Assembly (NCBI GenBank): GCA_002348005.1
Contig: DDYQ01000215.1
Span: 20,210 to 33,638, forward strand
Length of the DNA: 13,429 bases
DNA from: Desulfobacteraceae bacterium UBA2230
GTDB taxonomy: Bacteria > Desulfobacterota > Desulfobacteria > Desulfobacterales > Desulfosarcinaceae
Reading direction: 5' to 3'
A model generated the notes under the pieces. That model made no database searches and was not told the DNA's origin. It worked only from the letters and a program-made list of their open reading frames with translations. Position numbers and translations under genes: made by a program. Shown here piece by piece: positions 13,158 to 13,429 of this stretch; position 1 is the first letter of the stretch; each line of letters begins with the position of its first letter.

Positions 13158-13429
13158 TTAATTTTCAATCAACCGGCACACGGTCAACAGCGGGCAGGCG
13201 GGTTCGACGCTGTCGCTGTGCGCCCCCGGGTGCATCTTCTGGATGGCGCGTTCCATCGTGGGGAAGAGATGATCCCTCCCGATCTTTTCAGACAAATGCG
13301 TCCGATGCAACACGCGCATGACGGCCTCGTTTACGCCGCTGAGCGAAATGTCGATGCCTGCGCTGCGCACTCGGTCGATCAACAGCGACAAGGTTTCCTG
13401 ACCCGAGGCATCGATATCGTTGATGCCGT
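13158..13429 (-). CDS. C-terminal STAS domain, probably of a SulP-type anion transporter (5' end outside window)
   Basis: The frame is open from the right edge to the TAA at 13160-13158, giving 89 visible C-terminal residues and the stop. It begins GINDIDASGQETL, the STAS core with the conserved Asp-x-Ser-Gly loop, then IDISLSGVNEAVMRVLHRTHLSEKIGRDHLFPTMERAI. This run is typical of the cytosolic STAS domain that ends SulP sulfate, bicarbonate or dicarboxylate transporters. A tail of about 28 residues containing two Cys follows. A free-standing STAS protein cannot be excluded, because the membrane part would lie beyond the window. It is the most upstream gene seen of the signalling operon, 17 nt before the kinase-like/receiver fusion. 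Confidence 0.75.
   Translation of the reverse strand, partial: GINDIDASGQETLSLLIDRVRSAGIDISLSGVNEAVMRVLHRTHLSEKIGRDHLFPTMERAIQKMHPGAHSDSVEPACPLLTVCRLIEN

Overview
The window is GC-rich and densely coded, with no tRNA, rRNA, CRISPR array or insertion sequence that I can see. The gene content suggests an anaerobic member of Desulfobacterota (Desulfobacterales-like). The basis is a dCACHE sensor kinase with stand-alone receivers, a cytidylate-kinase-like/receiver fusion beside a SulP-type STAS domain, a [4Fe-4S] cysteine desulfidase, and a universal stress protein beside an HDAC-like deacetylase. This taxonomic call is an inference from gene families, not from a marker gene.

Layout. (1) 1-179, minus: the 5' end of an exported Ala/Glu/Lys-rich repeat protein that runs off the left edge. 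(2) 180-547: a gene-free stretch with a likely promoter for pepA. (3) 548-2014, plus: leucyl aminopeptidase PepA, meeting tail to tail (4-bp overlap) with 2011-3375, minus, an L-cysteine desulfidase (CyuA/UPF0597 family). Peptide hydrolysis and cysteine breakdown to sulfide, ammonia and pyruvate are plausibly linked steps. (4) 3608-4216, plus: a small lipoprotein behind a good sigma70-type promoter and a 9-bp inverted repeat. (5) 4407-8486, plus: a probable operon of tandem universal stress protein, HDAC-like deacetylase, a small Cys-rich CxxC protein and a large polytopic membrane protein, starting from a near-consensus promoter (TTGACA, 18 bp, TATACT). (6) 8659-13429, minus: a six-gene signalling operon whose 5' end lies outside the window.

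The most interesting part is region 6. In transcription order it encodes the C-terminal STAS end of a SulP-type anion transporter, then a three-part protein (nucleotide-kinase-like domain without a canonical P-loop, BON-like domain, receiver). These are followed by a membrane dCACHE histidine kinase, a stand-alone receiver, a soluble histidine-kinase-like protein that keeps the phospho-accepting His but has lost the ATP-binding boxes, and a last stand-alone receiver. The four distal genes overlap or nearly abut (26-nt gap, then 23-, 4- and 8-nt overlaps), which indicates translational coupling. One competent kinase, one kinase-dead His phosphotransfer candidate and three receivers without any DNA-binding output look like a phosphorelay that acts on proteins or transport rather than directly on transcription. 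I infer that it senses a small extracellular ligand and controls, or is controlled by, the neighbouring anion transporter.
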